A program made the position numbers and the translations under genes. Shown here piece by piece: positions 1-18,510 of a stretch of 64,000 nucleotides of DNA; positions within the stretch are counted from its first letter, which is position 1; each line of letters begins with the position of its first letter. The DNA lies in the NCBI RefSeq assembly GCF_036320965.1, contig NC_092225.1, positions 1,877,256 to 1,941,255 of the forward strand. Reading direction: 5' to 3'. The stretch is from Panulirus ornatus. Its lineage: Eukaryota > Arthropoda > Malacostraca > Decapoda > Palinuridae. The notes beneath the pieces were generated by a model, which was given only the letters and a program-made list of their open reading frames with translations, had not been told where the DNA came from and searched no databases.

Positions 1-2518
<2,518 letters not shown>

Positions 2519-2591
<73 letters not shown>
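2519..2591. repeat. (TA)n array
   Basis: TA dinucleotide tract between a truncated LINE-X 3' UTR and module B copy 2. Confidence 0.97.
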
Positions 2592-2592
<1 letters not shown>

Positions 2593-2593
<1 letters not shown>

Positions 2594-2830
2594 TTCATTT
2601 TTTTTTCATACTACTCGCTATTTACAGCGTTAGCGAGGTAGTGTTAAGAACAGAGGACTGAGCCTTTAAGGGAATATCCTCGCCTGGCCCCCTTCTCTGT
2701 TCCCTCCTTTGGAAAACTGAAAACGAGAGGGGAGTATTTCCAGCCCCCCTTCTCCCTTCCCTTTTGATCGCCTTTTACGATATGCAGGGAATACGTGGGA
2801 AGTATTCTTTCTCCCCTATCCCCAGGGATG
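2593..2830 (-). mobile_element. Module B copy 2
   Basis: Full-length module B on the minus strand, from CATCCCTGGGGATAGGGG near 2830 to the CGCTAACGCTG-type 3' terminus and A-tail near 2600. Its 5' 115 bp, together with the adjoining TA array, are duplicated immediately downstream. Confidence 0.85.
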
Positions 2831-2840
2831 ATATATATAT

Positions 2841-2919
<79 letters not shown>
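2831..2919. repeat. (TA)n array
   Basis: TA tract inside the first unit of the 211-bp duplication. Confidence 0.97.
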
Positions 2920-2923
<4 letters not shown>

Positions 2924-2927
2924 AATA

Positions 2928-3041
2928 CTGAAAACGAGAGGGGAGTATTTCCAGCCCCCCTTCTCCCTTCCCTTTTGATCGCCTTTTACGATATGCAGGG
3001 AATACGTGGGAAGTATTCTTTCTCCCCTATCCCCAGGGATG
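2928..3041 (-). mobile_element. Module B copy 3, 5' half only
   Basis: Minus-strand leader half of module B created by the 211-bp duplication. The 3' half is absent. Confidence 0.85.
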
Positions 3042-3425
<384 letters not shown>

Positions 3426-3509
3426 TATAAAGTGTGTATTCTTTTTATATATTTGCTTATTTGTATAATTTCTGTAGGTCACAGAGATGGGCTTGACCTA
3501 GTAATCGCT

Positions 3510-4690
<1,181 letters not shown>

Positions 4691-5090
4691 GCCACATGGA
4701 CCTCCGCCCTCCCCGGTAATTTACTTCGTTGATCTTTTTTTTTTCTTTACCTCAACACGTCCTGAATGAGAGCAAAGATGTTGGCGTTCAGTATTTTAGG
4801 ATGGTATTCTAGTTTTGAACCTCATTTTGATAGAGATCCAAATGTCGATCTGAGTGATTTGAGCGTTCTCAAGTTCAACGAGGATGGTTTTTTCATGGTA
4901 TGTCGTTCAGTTTTGAACGCACCGATCATCCTATGTTGTATATTACTTGAAAGGTTATCAATCTGTGTATTCAGTATTGTATAATACATCCATTTCTAAA
5001 ACAGAGTTTTGGAAATCCTTTAAACTAATCATCATGAAAATCTATGTTAGAGATGAATAGCTAATAATAGAATGTATTATTTATTCATTA
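4691..5090. other. Unique sequence, nothing recognised
   Basis: AT-rich sequence with a T run at 4735-4745 and only short chance ORFs (a 72-codon ORF at 4766-4984 has no recognisable motif). No repeat family identified. Confidence 0.5.
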
Positions 5091-5426
5091 CACATTACAT
5101 ACGACAGCTAGAAAATCAGTGTGAACGTATGTTGCCTTTTTTCGACTGTTTCTTGGTGCTTTCTCACTGACGCAAGGGGTGGCGATGCATTCTCCTGTGG
5201 GGCGAGATGGCGTCGAGAATGGGTGAAGGCGAGCAAGTATGAATATGTACATGTGTATATATGTATATGTATATGTGTATGTATATGTATATGTTGATGT
5301 GTACATGTATATGTATGTATATATATGTGAGTGTGTATATACGTATGCATTTATATGAGTGAATGGTTCTTTCTTCGTCTGTTTCCTGACGCTACCTTGC
5401 TAACGCGGGAAACGGCGATCAAGTAT
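5091..5426 (+). mobile_element. Divergent LINE-X-type 3' UTR
   Basis: Contains the 3' UTR landmarks ACAGCTAGAAAATCAGTGTGAACG, GTGGGGCGAGATGGCG, a TATATGTA-rich stretch, and the terminus GACGCTACCTTGCTAACGCGGG. It lacks any coding part and is more diverged than other copies. The 3' end runs directly into a TTA/TCA trinucleotide array. Confidence 0.75.
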
Positions 5427-5541
5427 TATTATCATTATTATCATCATCATGATCATTATCATTATTATCATTATAATGATGATGATGATGATAATGATAA
5501 TAATGATTATAATAATAATGATAATGATAATAATAATAATG

Positions 5542-5605
<64 letters not shown>

Positions 5606-5629
5606 TAATAATAATGATAATAATAATAG

Positions 5630-5663
<34 letters not shown>

Positions 5664-5838
5664 GATAATAATAACAGTGATAATAATAATAGTAATAATA
5701 ATGATAATAATGATAACAACAATAATGATGATAATTATGATAGTAATAATAATGATGATAATAATAATAATGATAATGATAATAATAGTAATAATGATAG
5801 TAATAATGATAATAATCATGATAATGATGATAATAATG

Positions 5839-5897
<59 letters not shown>

Positions 5898-5918
5898 AAT
5901 GATAATAATAATAATAAA
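5427..5918. repeat. Trinucleotide array (TAA/TGA)n with a strand switch
   Basis: The first 50 bp read as TTATTATCATCA, then the array switches near 5475 to AATAATGATAAT for the remaining 440 bp. Long Asn, Ile and Tyr runs in translation are frames of this array and not proteins. Confidence 0.97.
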
Positions 5919-6200
5919 TGATAAGTCCGTTATTCATATTTGATAATGTTTATTGGTTATGAAAGTAAGACTATTAAAAGAGCGTATGTGACATGTACAT
6001 GTTTTAGTTAGAACAGTTTTAAGGACAGAAATTGAAGCATTTGACTCATAAACTGCAGCCGATCGTTTAATTCAACAAAACCTGACAATCCTTTGGTGTA
6101 GGAAGCATCATTATAATAGTCTACATAAATGATTCTGATTCATTATCACTTCCTTAATCATATATCAAGTTCTAAACAGATCGTCATATATGACCAGAAA
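5919..6200. other. Unique AT-rich sequence
   Basis: No ORF or repeat recognised between the trinucleotide array and the decayed gene on the minus strand. Confidence 0.5.
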
Positions 6201-6214
6201 GTCTTTAGCGGTGT

Positions 6215-7260
6215 TTAGCCATCAACTGAAGTGTTGCTGATTGCCATACCACTGGAGATCGAGGGATCAAGGTCTAGTTTACTCTCATCATCCGATTCCA
6301 GCGTTTCCTCCAATGTGTCGACTTGTGCTTTCGGAAAGATCTCCCTCTCTGTCCACAGTGACTCCAAAGCTTCACTCTTCATCGTGCAAACATAATCATT
6401 AGAAATCTGCTGCATTATGATGTACTTGGAGTTAATTGGTACCTCTGTCATGTAATGAAAGTATGCATTGCCATCTTCAACCTCCATTGTCGTTACTGTG
6501 AATTCATCATAGCATCTTCCACTTCTTTTGTAAAGCAGCGGAAGCTCGTCGACTTGCCTTTTTCTCCTGCAGTCACAAGGGCACAATAGTCTATGGGAAG
6601 GTCATAAGCTGCTGTATATCTAATCGTAAATCTGGCTCTAGGGATGGAGTAGTAGCTAGGATGCGACATTTCCACGTTGCATATATTCCGTGAATTTGCT
6701 TTAGACTGTCTTGAGTTTGACATATTGTTTATGACAGCTAGACGTTTCAACTTCAGCCTTTTATGAGGTTCGAAGAGCTTGTCCTTCGTCTCAGGATGGT
6801 CACTGATCAAGCTCTATTAAGCCATCTTTCTGACTGATTCCACGTTCAATACATCAGTTTCGATTTTCAGCAGTTGCCGCAGCTCCAGATGATATACTAC
6901 ACAGTATTTACTTGTCTTTCATAGCAAAGTGATAGTCGAAGGTTTTCATGTCATCTTGTCTTCAGCACCAATTTCTTACTTCTGAATTCCTGGTGGATGA
7001 ACATCTATTGTTTGTCCCATCGTGACCTTCTGACATGTAGTCCATGTTAAGAGTGGCATCAAACTCCTGTGAACACTTGAGTCATGTCTTCATCTATGTT
7101 CAATAAGTATGACATTTGACACGTAGTTTGATGGAGTTTTCTTGTAGGTGTAGTACGGTATGTCGTGTGGGCAGCGTACGGGTTGTGCTTCCCGCGTAGG
7201 TCACGCTGGTAAGGAGCTCAAAGTCTCTTTAATACTTGAATTCATGAACTACGTTGGATC
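6215..7260 (-). pseudogene. Decayed protein-coding sequence, family not recognised
   Basis: Two overlapping minus-strand frames, 6493-6810 (105 codons) and 6215-6586 (123 codons), look like one gene broken by a frameshift in the 6.49-6.59 kb overlap. The first contains HPSYYSIPRARFTIRY, the second RCYDEFTVTTMEVEDG and an acidic tail (ETLESDDESKLDLD). Upstream on the same strand, coding-like pieces continue through stops and shifts: YCVVYHLELRQLLKIE (about 6.85-6.9 kb), FDATLNMDYMSEGHDG (about 7.02-7.07 kb) and CPHDIPYYTYKKTPSNYV (about 7.12-7.17 kb). Codon-like composition contrasts with the surrounding repeats. I do not recognise the family. It could be a dead host gene or an integrated foreign gene; nothing in the sequence decides. 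Confidence 0.5.
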
Positions 7261-7415
7261 CTTATAATCAGTCTTGTTTTTTTTGTACAGCAACCACATC
7301 ATGAAACCAGTTACATAAAAACTCAAGACATGTTACGCGAATACAACGTAGTTAATGAATTCAACTGCAATAATGACATGACTGTGAGCTCCTTACCAAC
7401 ATGACCTACGTGGAA
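7190..7415. repeat. Imperfect inverted repeat with arms of about 70 bp
   Basis: The right arm (about 7345-7415: CAACGTAGTTAATGAATTCA, then GAGCTCCTTACCAACATGAC) matches the reverse complement of the left arm (about 7190-7258: CAACGTAGTTCATGAATTCA, then GAGCTCCTTACCAGCGTGAC). Identity is roughly 80 percent by eye and the spacer is about 85 bp. The left arm overlaps the upstream end of the decayed gene. Confidence 0.75.
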
Positions 7416-8007
<592 letters not shown>

Positions 8008-8008
8008 T

Positions 8009-9480
8009 ATCCATTTATTTATTTATTCATTTTGCTTTGTCGCTGTCTCCCGCGTTGGTGAGGTAGTGCAAGGAAACAGACGAAAGAATGGCCCAACCCA
8101 CCCACATACACATGTATATACATACACGTCCACACATGTAAATATACATACCTATACATCTCAACGTATACATATATACACATGTACATAATTCATACTG
8201 TCTGCCTTTATTCATTCCAATCGCCACCCCGCCACACATGGAATATCATCCCCCTCCCCCCTCATGTGCGCGAGGTAGCGCTAGGAAAAGACAACAAAGG
8301 CCACACTCGTTCTCACTCAGTCTCTAGCTGTCATGTAATAATGCACCGAAATCACAGCTCCCTTTCCACATCCAGGCCCAACAGAACTTTCCATGGTTTA
8401 CCCCAGACGCTTCACATGCCCTGGTTCAATCCACTGACAGCACGTTGACCCCGGTATACCACATCGTTCCAATTCACTCTATTCCTTGCACACCTTTCAC
8501 CCTCCTGCATGTTCAGGCCCCTATCACTCAAAATCTTTTTCACTCCATCTTTCCACCTCCAATTTGGTCTCCCACTTCTCCTCGTTCCCTCCACCTCTGA
8601 GACATATATCTTCTTGGTCAATCTTCCCTCACTCATTCTCTCCATGTGACCAAACCATTTCAAAACACCCTCTTCTGCTCTCTCAACCACACTCATTTTA
8701 TTACCACACATCTCTCTTACCCTTCTATTACTTACTCGATCAAACCACCTCACACCACATATTGTCCTCAAACATCTCATTTCCAGCACATCCACCCTCC
8801 TCCGCAAAACTCTATCCATAGCCCACTCCTCGCAACCATATAACATTGTTGGAACCGCTATTCCTTGAAACATACCCATTTTTGCTTTCTGAGATAATGT
8901 TCTCGACATCCACACATTCTTCAACGCTCCCAGAACTTTCGCCCCCTCCCCCACCCTATGATTCACTTCCGCTTCCATGGCTCCATCCGCTGCCAAATCC
9001 ACTCCCAGATATCTAAAACACTTCACTTCCTCTAGTTTTTCTCCTTTCAAACTTACCTCCCAGTTGACTTGTCCCTCAAGCCTACTGTACCTAATAACCT
9101 TGCTCTTATTCACATTTACTCTCAGCTTTCTTCTTTCACACACCCCACCAAACTCACTCACCAGCCTCTGCAGTTTCTCACACGAATCAGCCACCAGCGC
9201 TGTATCATCAGTGAACAATAGCTGACTCACTTCCCAAGCTCTTTCATCCACAACCTGCATACTTGCCCCCCTTTTCAAAACTCTTGCATTCACCTCCCTA
9301 ACAACCCCATCCATAAACAAATTGAATAACCATGGAGACATCACACACCCCTGCCGTAAACCTACATTCACTGAGAACCAATCACTTTCCTCTCTTCCTA
9401 CTAGTACACATGCCTTACGTCCTCGATAAAAAACTTTTCACTGCTTCTAGAAACTTGCCTCCCACACCATATATTATTAA
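8009..9480 (-). mobile_element. LINE-X copy B with complete 3' UTR
   Basis: The 3' tail (CCATTTATTTATTTATTC on the plus strand) and a full-length 3' UTR occupy 8009-8411, followed by the RT and C-terminal coding region. The 5' end is truncated in the RT domain, where GGTATTAAGAATATAT, an inverted 16-bp piece of the same LINE site, joins a TA array. TA repeats therefore flank both ends. Confidence 0.92.
8412..9371 (-). CDS. LINE-X RT/C-terminal fragment (319 codons)
   Basis: Open frame from [18 protein letters not shown] (RT motif B) through [11 protein letters not shown], where the catalytic F-A-D-D is changed to F-T-D-D, to the C-terminal [13 protein letters not shown] and [15 protein letters not shown] motifs. 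It ends naturally at RAVSGLNQGM, which I take as the native C-terminus because copy G ends the same way. RT motif A is in the adjacent upstream sequence but out of frame. The A-to-T change next to the catalytic aspartates and the missing 5' part make it non-functional. Confidence 0.82.
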   Translation of the reverse strand: MNVGLRQGCVMSPWLFNLFMDGVVREVNARVLKRGASMQVVDERAWEVSQLLFTDDTALVADSCEKLQRLVSEFGGVCERRKLRVNVNKSKVIRYSRLEGQVNWEVSLKGEKLEEVKCFRYLGVDLAADGAMEAEVNHRVGEGAKVLGALKNVWMSRTLSQKAKMGMFQGIAVPTMLYGCEEWAMDRVLRRRVDVLEMRCLRTICGVRWFDRVSNRRVREMCGNKMSVVERAEEGVLKWFGHMERMSEGRLTKKIYVSEVEGTRRSGRPNWRWKDGVKKILSDRGLNMQEGERCARNRVNWNDVVYRGQRAVSGLNQGM

Positions 9481-9669
<189 letters not shown>

Positions 9670-10089
9670 TATAGCGTTTCATTTTCTTGTATGTAAGTGT
9701 GCCTTGAATGATTTTCAAGCCCCTGTAAATCAATTAGGAATCTAATTACAGGTTCACCATGTGATACAGAGCAGCTGTAATATGTTCACTTTGCTCCCTT
9801 TGTGTTGAGGTAACCTGTTCAGACTGATGATGGGGCTTGATAGAAGGTAAAGCATGTCGCTGGAGGGTTATAATATCCTGAGAGAGGGAGAGGAGGGATT
9901 GGAGGGAGGGAGGTATGGCGGGAGTGATGGAAACGTGGGCGCACATGGACAGCAAATATCTAGCGTAGAAATTTCCAGGATGTGGTGTTGAGTGGGAAGG
10001 CGTGGGTGTAGCCGGGTGGAGATCGTTGAGGATTAATGAAGTGACTTACAAGGTCATGGTGTGTCCATGTACCACTTACTGTGCCAGGG

Positions 10090-10090
<1 letters not shown>
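9670..10090. other. Unique sequence with GGGA-rich patch
   Basis: 9880-9930 is purine-rich (GAGAGGGAGAGGAGGGATTGG). No gene recognised. Confidence 0.5.

Positions 10091-10121
<31 letters not shown>
10091..10121. repeat. (TG)n microsatellite
   Basis: About 15 TG units; a short (CA)n lies at 10192-10208. Confidence 0.97.
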
Positions 10122-12540
<2,419 letters not shown>

Positions 12541-12727
12541 CCGCTCGCCTTTTCCCGCCTCACTGGGCTAGTCCCTAGAACAAGACGACTGATCCTTTTG
12601 GGGAAAATCCTCGCTTGGTTCCTTCTGTTCCTTCGTTTAGGAATTCAGTGCATGAGGGGAAGATTCCCAGCCCTCCGCTTCCGCCCAGTATCGACGCATT
12701 CTACGACATGCGAGAGATACGTGAGTA
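12541..12727 (-). mobile_element. Module B copy 4, highly diverged
   Basis: Recognisable module B landmarks remain: TTTTCCCGCCTCACTGGGCTAG, CTTTTGGGGAAAATCCTCGC, TTCCTTCTGTTCCTTCGTTT and TTCTACGACATGCGAGAGATACG. Substitutions are many, so this looks like one of the oldest copies in the window. Confidence 0.65.
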
Positions 12728-12812
12728 GGTTTTTATCTTAATAATACTCTGTCCCATGTGTCTTGTTCATTACAGGTACGTATTAAGAGCGGAGCAGTCG
12801 TGATTTTTTTAC

Positions 12813-13022
12813 TTTTTTTTTTTTTTTGAGTCGACACGGGCAACTGAAGCCCCAGTCGAGGCCATCTCATTAACTATATACATCAATCTCTAGGGGTGGA
12901 TGAAATGTAGGGTCGACTGTGGGCCGGCTGCCATAATCAGGATTCGAACCTTTGCGCTGGACCTTGGGCGGCCTGTAAATGCGTCACGGTCAGGAACGCT
13001 CACCGCTGCACCACGGAGGTCC
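12813..13022 (-). mobile_element. tRNA-derived SINE, family 1
   Basis: Minus-strand element of about 210 bp. The RNA polymerase III A box is TGGTGCAGCGG (13003-13013) and the B box is GGTTCGAATCC (12940-12950), a perfect match to the consensus. The body runs through GTTAATGAGATGGCC and ends in a poly-A tail, visible as T15 at 12813-12827. A related copy lies at 42.63-42.87 kb. Confidence 0.85.
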
Positions 13023-15078
13023 AGTACCAGTACATGGAATCAAGCCTCTGTACGCATGTCTTGCATATGTAAGTGTCTGAGTAATATCAGGGAAGGCTGG
13101 CCATGTGTGTCTAGTGGCCTGACCAGGCAGAGAATACACGACGCAAGGGCTTGGAAGCTGGTGTTGGCCGCCTCGCTACGAGATGCAGGAGAATAATTTC
13201 ATCTCTTCCTATATGTTACCCTGTGTTAGATGCCAGATGGTTCTCTAACCTCTTTAGGTCATCAAGGCCTGAATAGTGAGTGTTTATGTACGGTGAAGAA
13301 GTACACTGCAGTAAGCCTTGGTCAAAACCTGCAGAACAGACAAAATCTTATAACAAAGTGCCAGACTTTTCTTTGAGGTGCGCAAGGCCGGTTGAGTTAT
13401 GACGTCAAGACAGACAAATATAACTGAATTCATGCACTTATCTTAACGATCACAAGCGTACAGTGACGCCTCTCCTCCTCAGAATATGCATGTTTTCATA
13501 ACTCGAAAAAACAGTGTGAAGGAAATCATGCGTGTGAGACTGACCTTGCGATAACACCAGATTTTGCTACCTTAAGAAAAGAGGCAACACCTCACATGCT
13601 TGTGTGTACTTCATCCTGTAGCTCAACCATCTACATCAAGCCAGAATATATAAACAGAAGCAACAGAAAGCCCACAGCTCAAAAATGCAGCATGAACGTA
13701 TTCAGAGATGACTAATGTAAGCATTTTGGACTTTGCTTCAATGAAAAAGACTAAGGCTAGGCTTAGTAACGCTTCCTCTGTGTCAGCTGATGCCGCTGAT
13801 GAGACTAAAGTGTCTGTCACTGATGTAGTTCAGATTACGGTCTCTTTCTCTCCAAAGAATGACGGTTGTGCGATGGATGATACTGATTGCCCATTTCTTA
13901 CCGAGGGCAGGACCAATGTACGAGAAACACAACTGAACACGAACACCAGGACATCAACCCATGATTGATGAGCAACCACGGCGCTCCACGCCTTGAAGAC
14001 ACCCAGATAACCCTAGGTCAATGTAGTCAACTGAGATGTAAATGAGCTGATGTCAGTGAGATTAGCGACAACTTAAACAAATATGAACAAATGTAACCCG
14101 AACCCGTCTGTCGCCCGGCTAGACCTGTTTAGTGATAACTAATGTACTCATAGTATTATTAAAGTAAAACTTATCAGTTAAGCGCAAGTGCGTGAATTTT
14201 TAGGAACATAAAAATTTTTCGGAATGCAAATAGAAGTGTTAATCGAAACACCATCTTCCTGTTCAAACTTCGTTTCATTATATTACGTATATGAAATATG
14301 ATGGGTTATGTAAGGATAGCAAGCTATTCAAATTTCATATCCTCAATTATGAGTTAAGGATAGGATCTTCAGCATGATGTAAAAATGTTGGAAACACAAT
14401 CTAGGATAATGTTTCTTAAAGGTGAAGCTCTGGGAGGGTTCCTATTCGTTCCATAAAAGAAAAGAAAGAAAGAATTTGGAATATTGGAAAGTAAATGACT
14501 TAAGGAAGTTAAAAAACAGAAAATATATAAATGAAACCGAATCAGAGGAACTCTTTCTAGATTTTGAGTAGATGATGTTGCTGACACGGTAGAGGGCCCG
14601 TGTTGGTGCTAATAATGTTTTCACCTACCAAATAGGTACCAAAAACGTACACAAGGAAAGACTGGAGGAGTTTCTAGAGAAGTATCTCCAGTTTGCTCGC
14701 TAATTCGTGAGTAAGACCAACAATATTTTAGATTTCATGAGTATTCCTCCGCACTGGCACGGGGAACATCATCATCAAGGCGTGCAAACTTAATTACTTT
14801 GTTTACAGGAGGAAATTAAGTTTGTAAACTAGTGGCAGCATTTTTACATGTGGCCTGACATGTTAGTGATGGACGACCTACACCTGTACGATTTGGATGT
14901 TGCATGTTTTAGCAGATTTCTCGGTAAGTCTACAAGTGACTTTTGGTCCAAAGAACGCAGTCCGTGTGGATCAGACCCACCCCCACTCACGACTATGCTC
15001 AGTCATTTATTCATACATCTTATGTAAATGTGTCCAGTATTCAAAATAGATATTGAAAGTGATCTAGACAGATATTAA
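13023..15078. other. Unique sequence, possible coding patch at 13.7 kb
   Basis: An 86-codon plus-strand ORF at 13708-13968 (MTNVSILDFASMKKTK, then serine/alanine-rich) has codon-like composition but no known domain. The rest has no recognised gene or repeat. Confidence 0.35.
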
Positions 15079-15483
15079 GTTTCCGAAACAAAGTGGACGG
15101 TAGTCTCTTGCTCTTACTTCAGATTTATGTCTGTACTTAAGAAAAAACAAAATAAACTCATGGCTACTGCTAATATAGACTCAGTATTTATGAAAATAAA
15201 AGATAAACGTGGTAAGAAAATAACAGGCCTCCCGACCACACACCAGAAGACAAAAGACTCCGTCATCAGGTAGCAGACATTTAACATGATTCGATCCCTG
15301 TGGGAGATTATAATGTATCAGTATCAAAGTGAGGAGAACCTGTTTCCTATAGCCGTAGGTGTGGGACTCTACCTGAACTTCCTTGCTGAGAAACCCACTT
15401 GTGCCATGAATGTAGAAGAATGAGTTCTAGCCACAGATGAGGAGGTCGTCGATGATTTCATGGTGGGGAGAAGTATGATATAA
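15079..15483 (+). pseudogene. Decayed ORF of about 135 codons, not recognised
   Basis: A single plus-strand frame runs from 15079 to a TAA at 15481 with only two internal stops (TAG 15271, TGA 15421). Coding-like stretches include TKWTVVSCSYFRFMSVLKKK, KIKDKRGKKITGLPTTHQK, and FPIAVGVGLYLNFLAEKPTC followed by ATDEEVVDDFMVG. Upstream, CPVFKIDIESDLDRY ends at a stop just before this frame and may belong to the same gene. I do not recognise the family. Confidence 0.4.
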
Positions 15484-15890
15484 GTAACCACCAAATATTT
15501 ACATCTGGTGTAGGTTTTAGTACTGATTGTAATGTTGGTCAACAGTTTAGGTCATAAAGGTGTAAGTTATCATAATTTTGTCATTTCTCTTGACGTGATG
15601 AAGGTATTGTAAATGAAAAAGATATAAACTTTGCCTGGAAACTCATTAGCAAGACATTTAAAGCAGTGGAAAGAACATTAGTATATTCCAGTTCGTAGCA
15701 GACGATCAGTTTTTTGTTTTGTTTTAGAAATAAGCCAGCACGGTGGAATAGTGTGGTACAGAGCTGCCTTTCCTTCAAGAAAATAGCACACGAGAATCTC
15801 AGGGAAAGAAACACCCAGTATAAAAAGATTGGAATGACTTTGCGTAGACCAACAACAATAACAACATACTAAAACTTCAAGCTAAAGTAA
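15484..15890. other. Unique sequence
   Basis: No gene or repeat recognised. Confidence 0.4.
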
Positions 15891-15894
15891 GAAC

Positions 15895-16800
15895 TAATGA
15901 TATAGGATATATCGTTTAAGATAGCAAGAGAAATCCCGAAGAATTTTAGTTACGTTAAAAGCGCTGGTCATTACTTCATTACTCTCAGAGTGCAGTGACT
16001 TCATTCAAGAATGAAAACATGGCAAACATTTGAATTTTATTTTTGCTCCTCTGTATTTACCTCTGTAGACAAACCTTCAGATCCAGTTCTGTTGATAACG
16101 TAAGGGAACACTGAACCATAGTGACGTAAAAGAACATTAAACGGAATGCAATAAATACATCCGCAGATCCGGATAAGTTTAACGCTTAATCAACGATTCA
16201 TAGCATGGCTCTGCACATAATCGTTTGTTTGATAAATCTGATTTTTTTCTTTTATCACGAAATTTATTCACGTGGTATAGATGGTGGTTGCACTTTCGTG
16301 GTTAGAAAAATGAGTTACTGGTTGTAAGCAAAACCTTAGTGATAAACATAGGAGCCTCAGAAAGGTTAGACGTAACAAGTGCCGTGCTACAGGGATAACT
16401 CTTTGCACCAGTTCTGTTTCTTATGTATATTAACGACTTCGATAAAGAGCTATACTGTGTAATGTGAAAACTTGCAGACGATATGAATCATGGAAACGTA
16501 GTTGCAACAGATATGAAAAGTCTTCAGTTGCAATCTGACATAGAAAAGCTTTATCTCTTCTGAAATGGGTTCATGGGTAACAAAATGATTCTAACATTGA
16601 TATGTGCAAGGTTCTGTAAAAGTACAATACAAAAAAGGAAATACTACGGTATTGATTATCTTGGTCAGGAAAACAGAAATGGGGAAAAAATATTCATGTG
16701 TAATGAATGATATACAGCTAAGTACTGTGTAAAGGCAATACAAAGAAGAATAGAGTCTAGGGTTCATACACAGGGCTTTCGTCTTCCAGTCTGATAAAAG
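15895..16800 (+). pseudogene. Ancient CR1/L2-like LINE relic
   Basis: Short plus-strand peptides appear in the order expected for a CR1/L2-type LINE. IAREIPKNFSYVKS and YFCSSVFTSVDKP correspond to the linker before the RT. VINIGASERLDVTSAVLQG, then APVLFLMYINDFDKEL, correspond to the RT B-motif region (family form VTSGVPQGSVLGP-LF-IYINDL). KLADDMNHGN corresponds to the catalytic FADD box, with F replaced by L. Several stops and shifts interrupt it. It is unrelated in detail to LINE-X and much older. Confidence 0.72.
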
Positions 16801-17079
16801 TATTCCTCTTCAGTTTCTCATCTTTTCTGTTGTTAAAAGACAGCCTCGAGGTGACCCAGTAGTCTGTTATCGTTTGCAACCCATTGCTTGCCTCTATTTA
16901 AGTAAAGACGTAATACGAAAGACAAGTGACTCTACAGAATCTTAAGAAACAATCATTCTGAATATTTTACTGAAGACTGGAATGACCTGCTTCTAAATTA
17001 GTTTAATCAATGATAATTATCTGAGGATGACAGCGCTCATAAAACGCCAACAAATAGCGAAGAACCTGTAAGATTATTT

Positions 17080-17160
17080 CCTCTATGAGAAGTAAGACTA
17101 TCTCTTGGAATAGACAGAGTTCCTAGTGAATTCTTCAAAACGTTCTGGTAAGATGTTCAG
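17080..17160 (+). pseudogene. Possible second RT fragment
   Basis: One frame reads LSLGIDRVPSEFFKTFW, like the conserved RT N-terminal segment (lysine-x-x-GIDGIPAEFFK) of several LINE clades. It sits after and not before the 16.4-kb RT boxes, so it would be a separate or rearranged relic. Only about 20 residues support this. Confidence 0.35.
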
Positions 17161-18479
17161 GAAAGATATTACACGAGAAACTGTAAATGAATCATCTTTG
17201 CCAATGTCAGAAAACAGAAGTAATAAGCATGATATTCAGATAAACAGATGACGCAATACTTAACACCCAGAGGTCTACGTATATCCTTCACGGTATTTGA
17301 GACAACTTGTAGTCATTTTAAACTGATGGTTGATTCTGAACGGAGTAACGTATGAGTCATAGTTCAGGCTAATGAAAAAAGTTCATGCAGTCGTAACACA
17401 TCAAAGAGGAATTCTTGATACTTCCAGAAGTCTGTTACATTGAACGAGTCTGTTCTCTGCCAAATTACTGCTGCAGACTGAACAGTAAAGAAGCATCTGT
17501 TTCTTATTCTTGGAATAAGAAACGAGAGGCAACAAGAACATTAAACCATATGGCGGAGGCTGGCGTGGCTCTGGCTGAGGTGTACTATATAGCATAAAGT
17601 TTCATCTGCATCATTGAGAAGGTTATATGGAGAGGCAGTGTAATGACGATTGTTTTTCGTCATGGATTATGCCATATCATTTACACTAGGCCACCTATTC
17701 CACAGTAGCCATTTGCCAGAGAGCGTATCTAACACAGGAACCCTGGACTAGCTAGTCATCATTGATGCTGATCAGATAATGCATTTCCCTACGGAAAATG
17801 CATTTACCGACTAGATAATCAAGCATTGTATCAAAACACAGTCCCAGTTACAAAACAAAATTGTTATTTTCCAGCTGTTATAAGATACAGGATAACTTGG
17901 CATTGTAGGTGTACCGTACAACACAGGTAAAGAGAAATGTGGTCAGATTTTTCTTTTGTGAAATCCAACCCTCCAAGATGAGATTATAGGATATTCAATC
18001 CCTGAGAATAATCCCTGTGATGCTGAGAGCATATCTTATTCGTCTTTTGTGGAATATCAGTTACGTTTTACTGACTCACTTTGGCTTTGGATACTGGGAG
18101 TGTCTTGAAAATGTTCTGTTATGTTACTCATTTTCACATAGGTAGTGGATATGTATATCGTATTGAAATCGATCTGCGTACGTTTGCCAGTAACTGAAAG
18201 TGACTGACTTTCGTATTGAAGGCAATGCATACGATAAACATTTAGAGTACAAAGAGTAATGGCATGAATGGAAATCAATTAAGTCGCAGATTAAAACGGT
18301 ATTCTATATAACTGACAAAAATATGAATGAAAAGCTGCAAGACTGAACATTGCAGGCAGTTCTGTTTCCGTGGTAACCACATCCACCGTACCCCCTTCTC
18401 TTGTGAATGCACACGTTTTGATATTTCTCCCTTACGAAGAAAGAAGAATAGAAAAAAGGAGAAGAACAGAAAAAAGAAT

Positions 18480-18480
<1 letters not shown>
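17161..18480. other. Unique sequence
   Basis: No convincing coding sequence or repeat family. Short ORFs on both strands around 17.4-17.6 kb overlap each other and look random. Confidence 0.4.

Positions 18481-18510
<30 letters not shown>

Noticed and set aside
12940..13013. Functional tRNA gene
   Set aside because: A and B boxes are present, but no cloverleaf closes, and a SINE body with poly-A tail follows.
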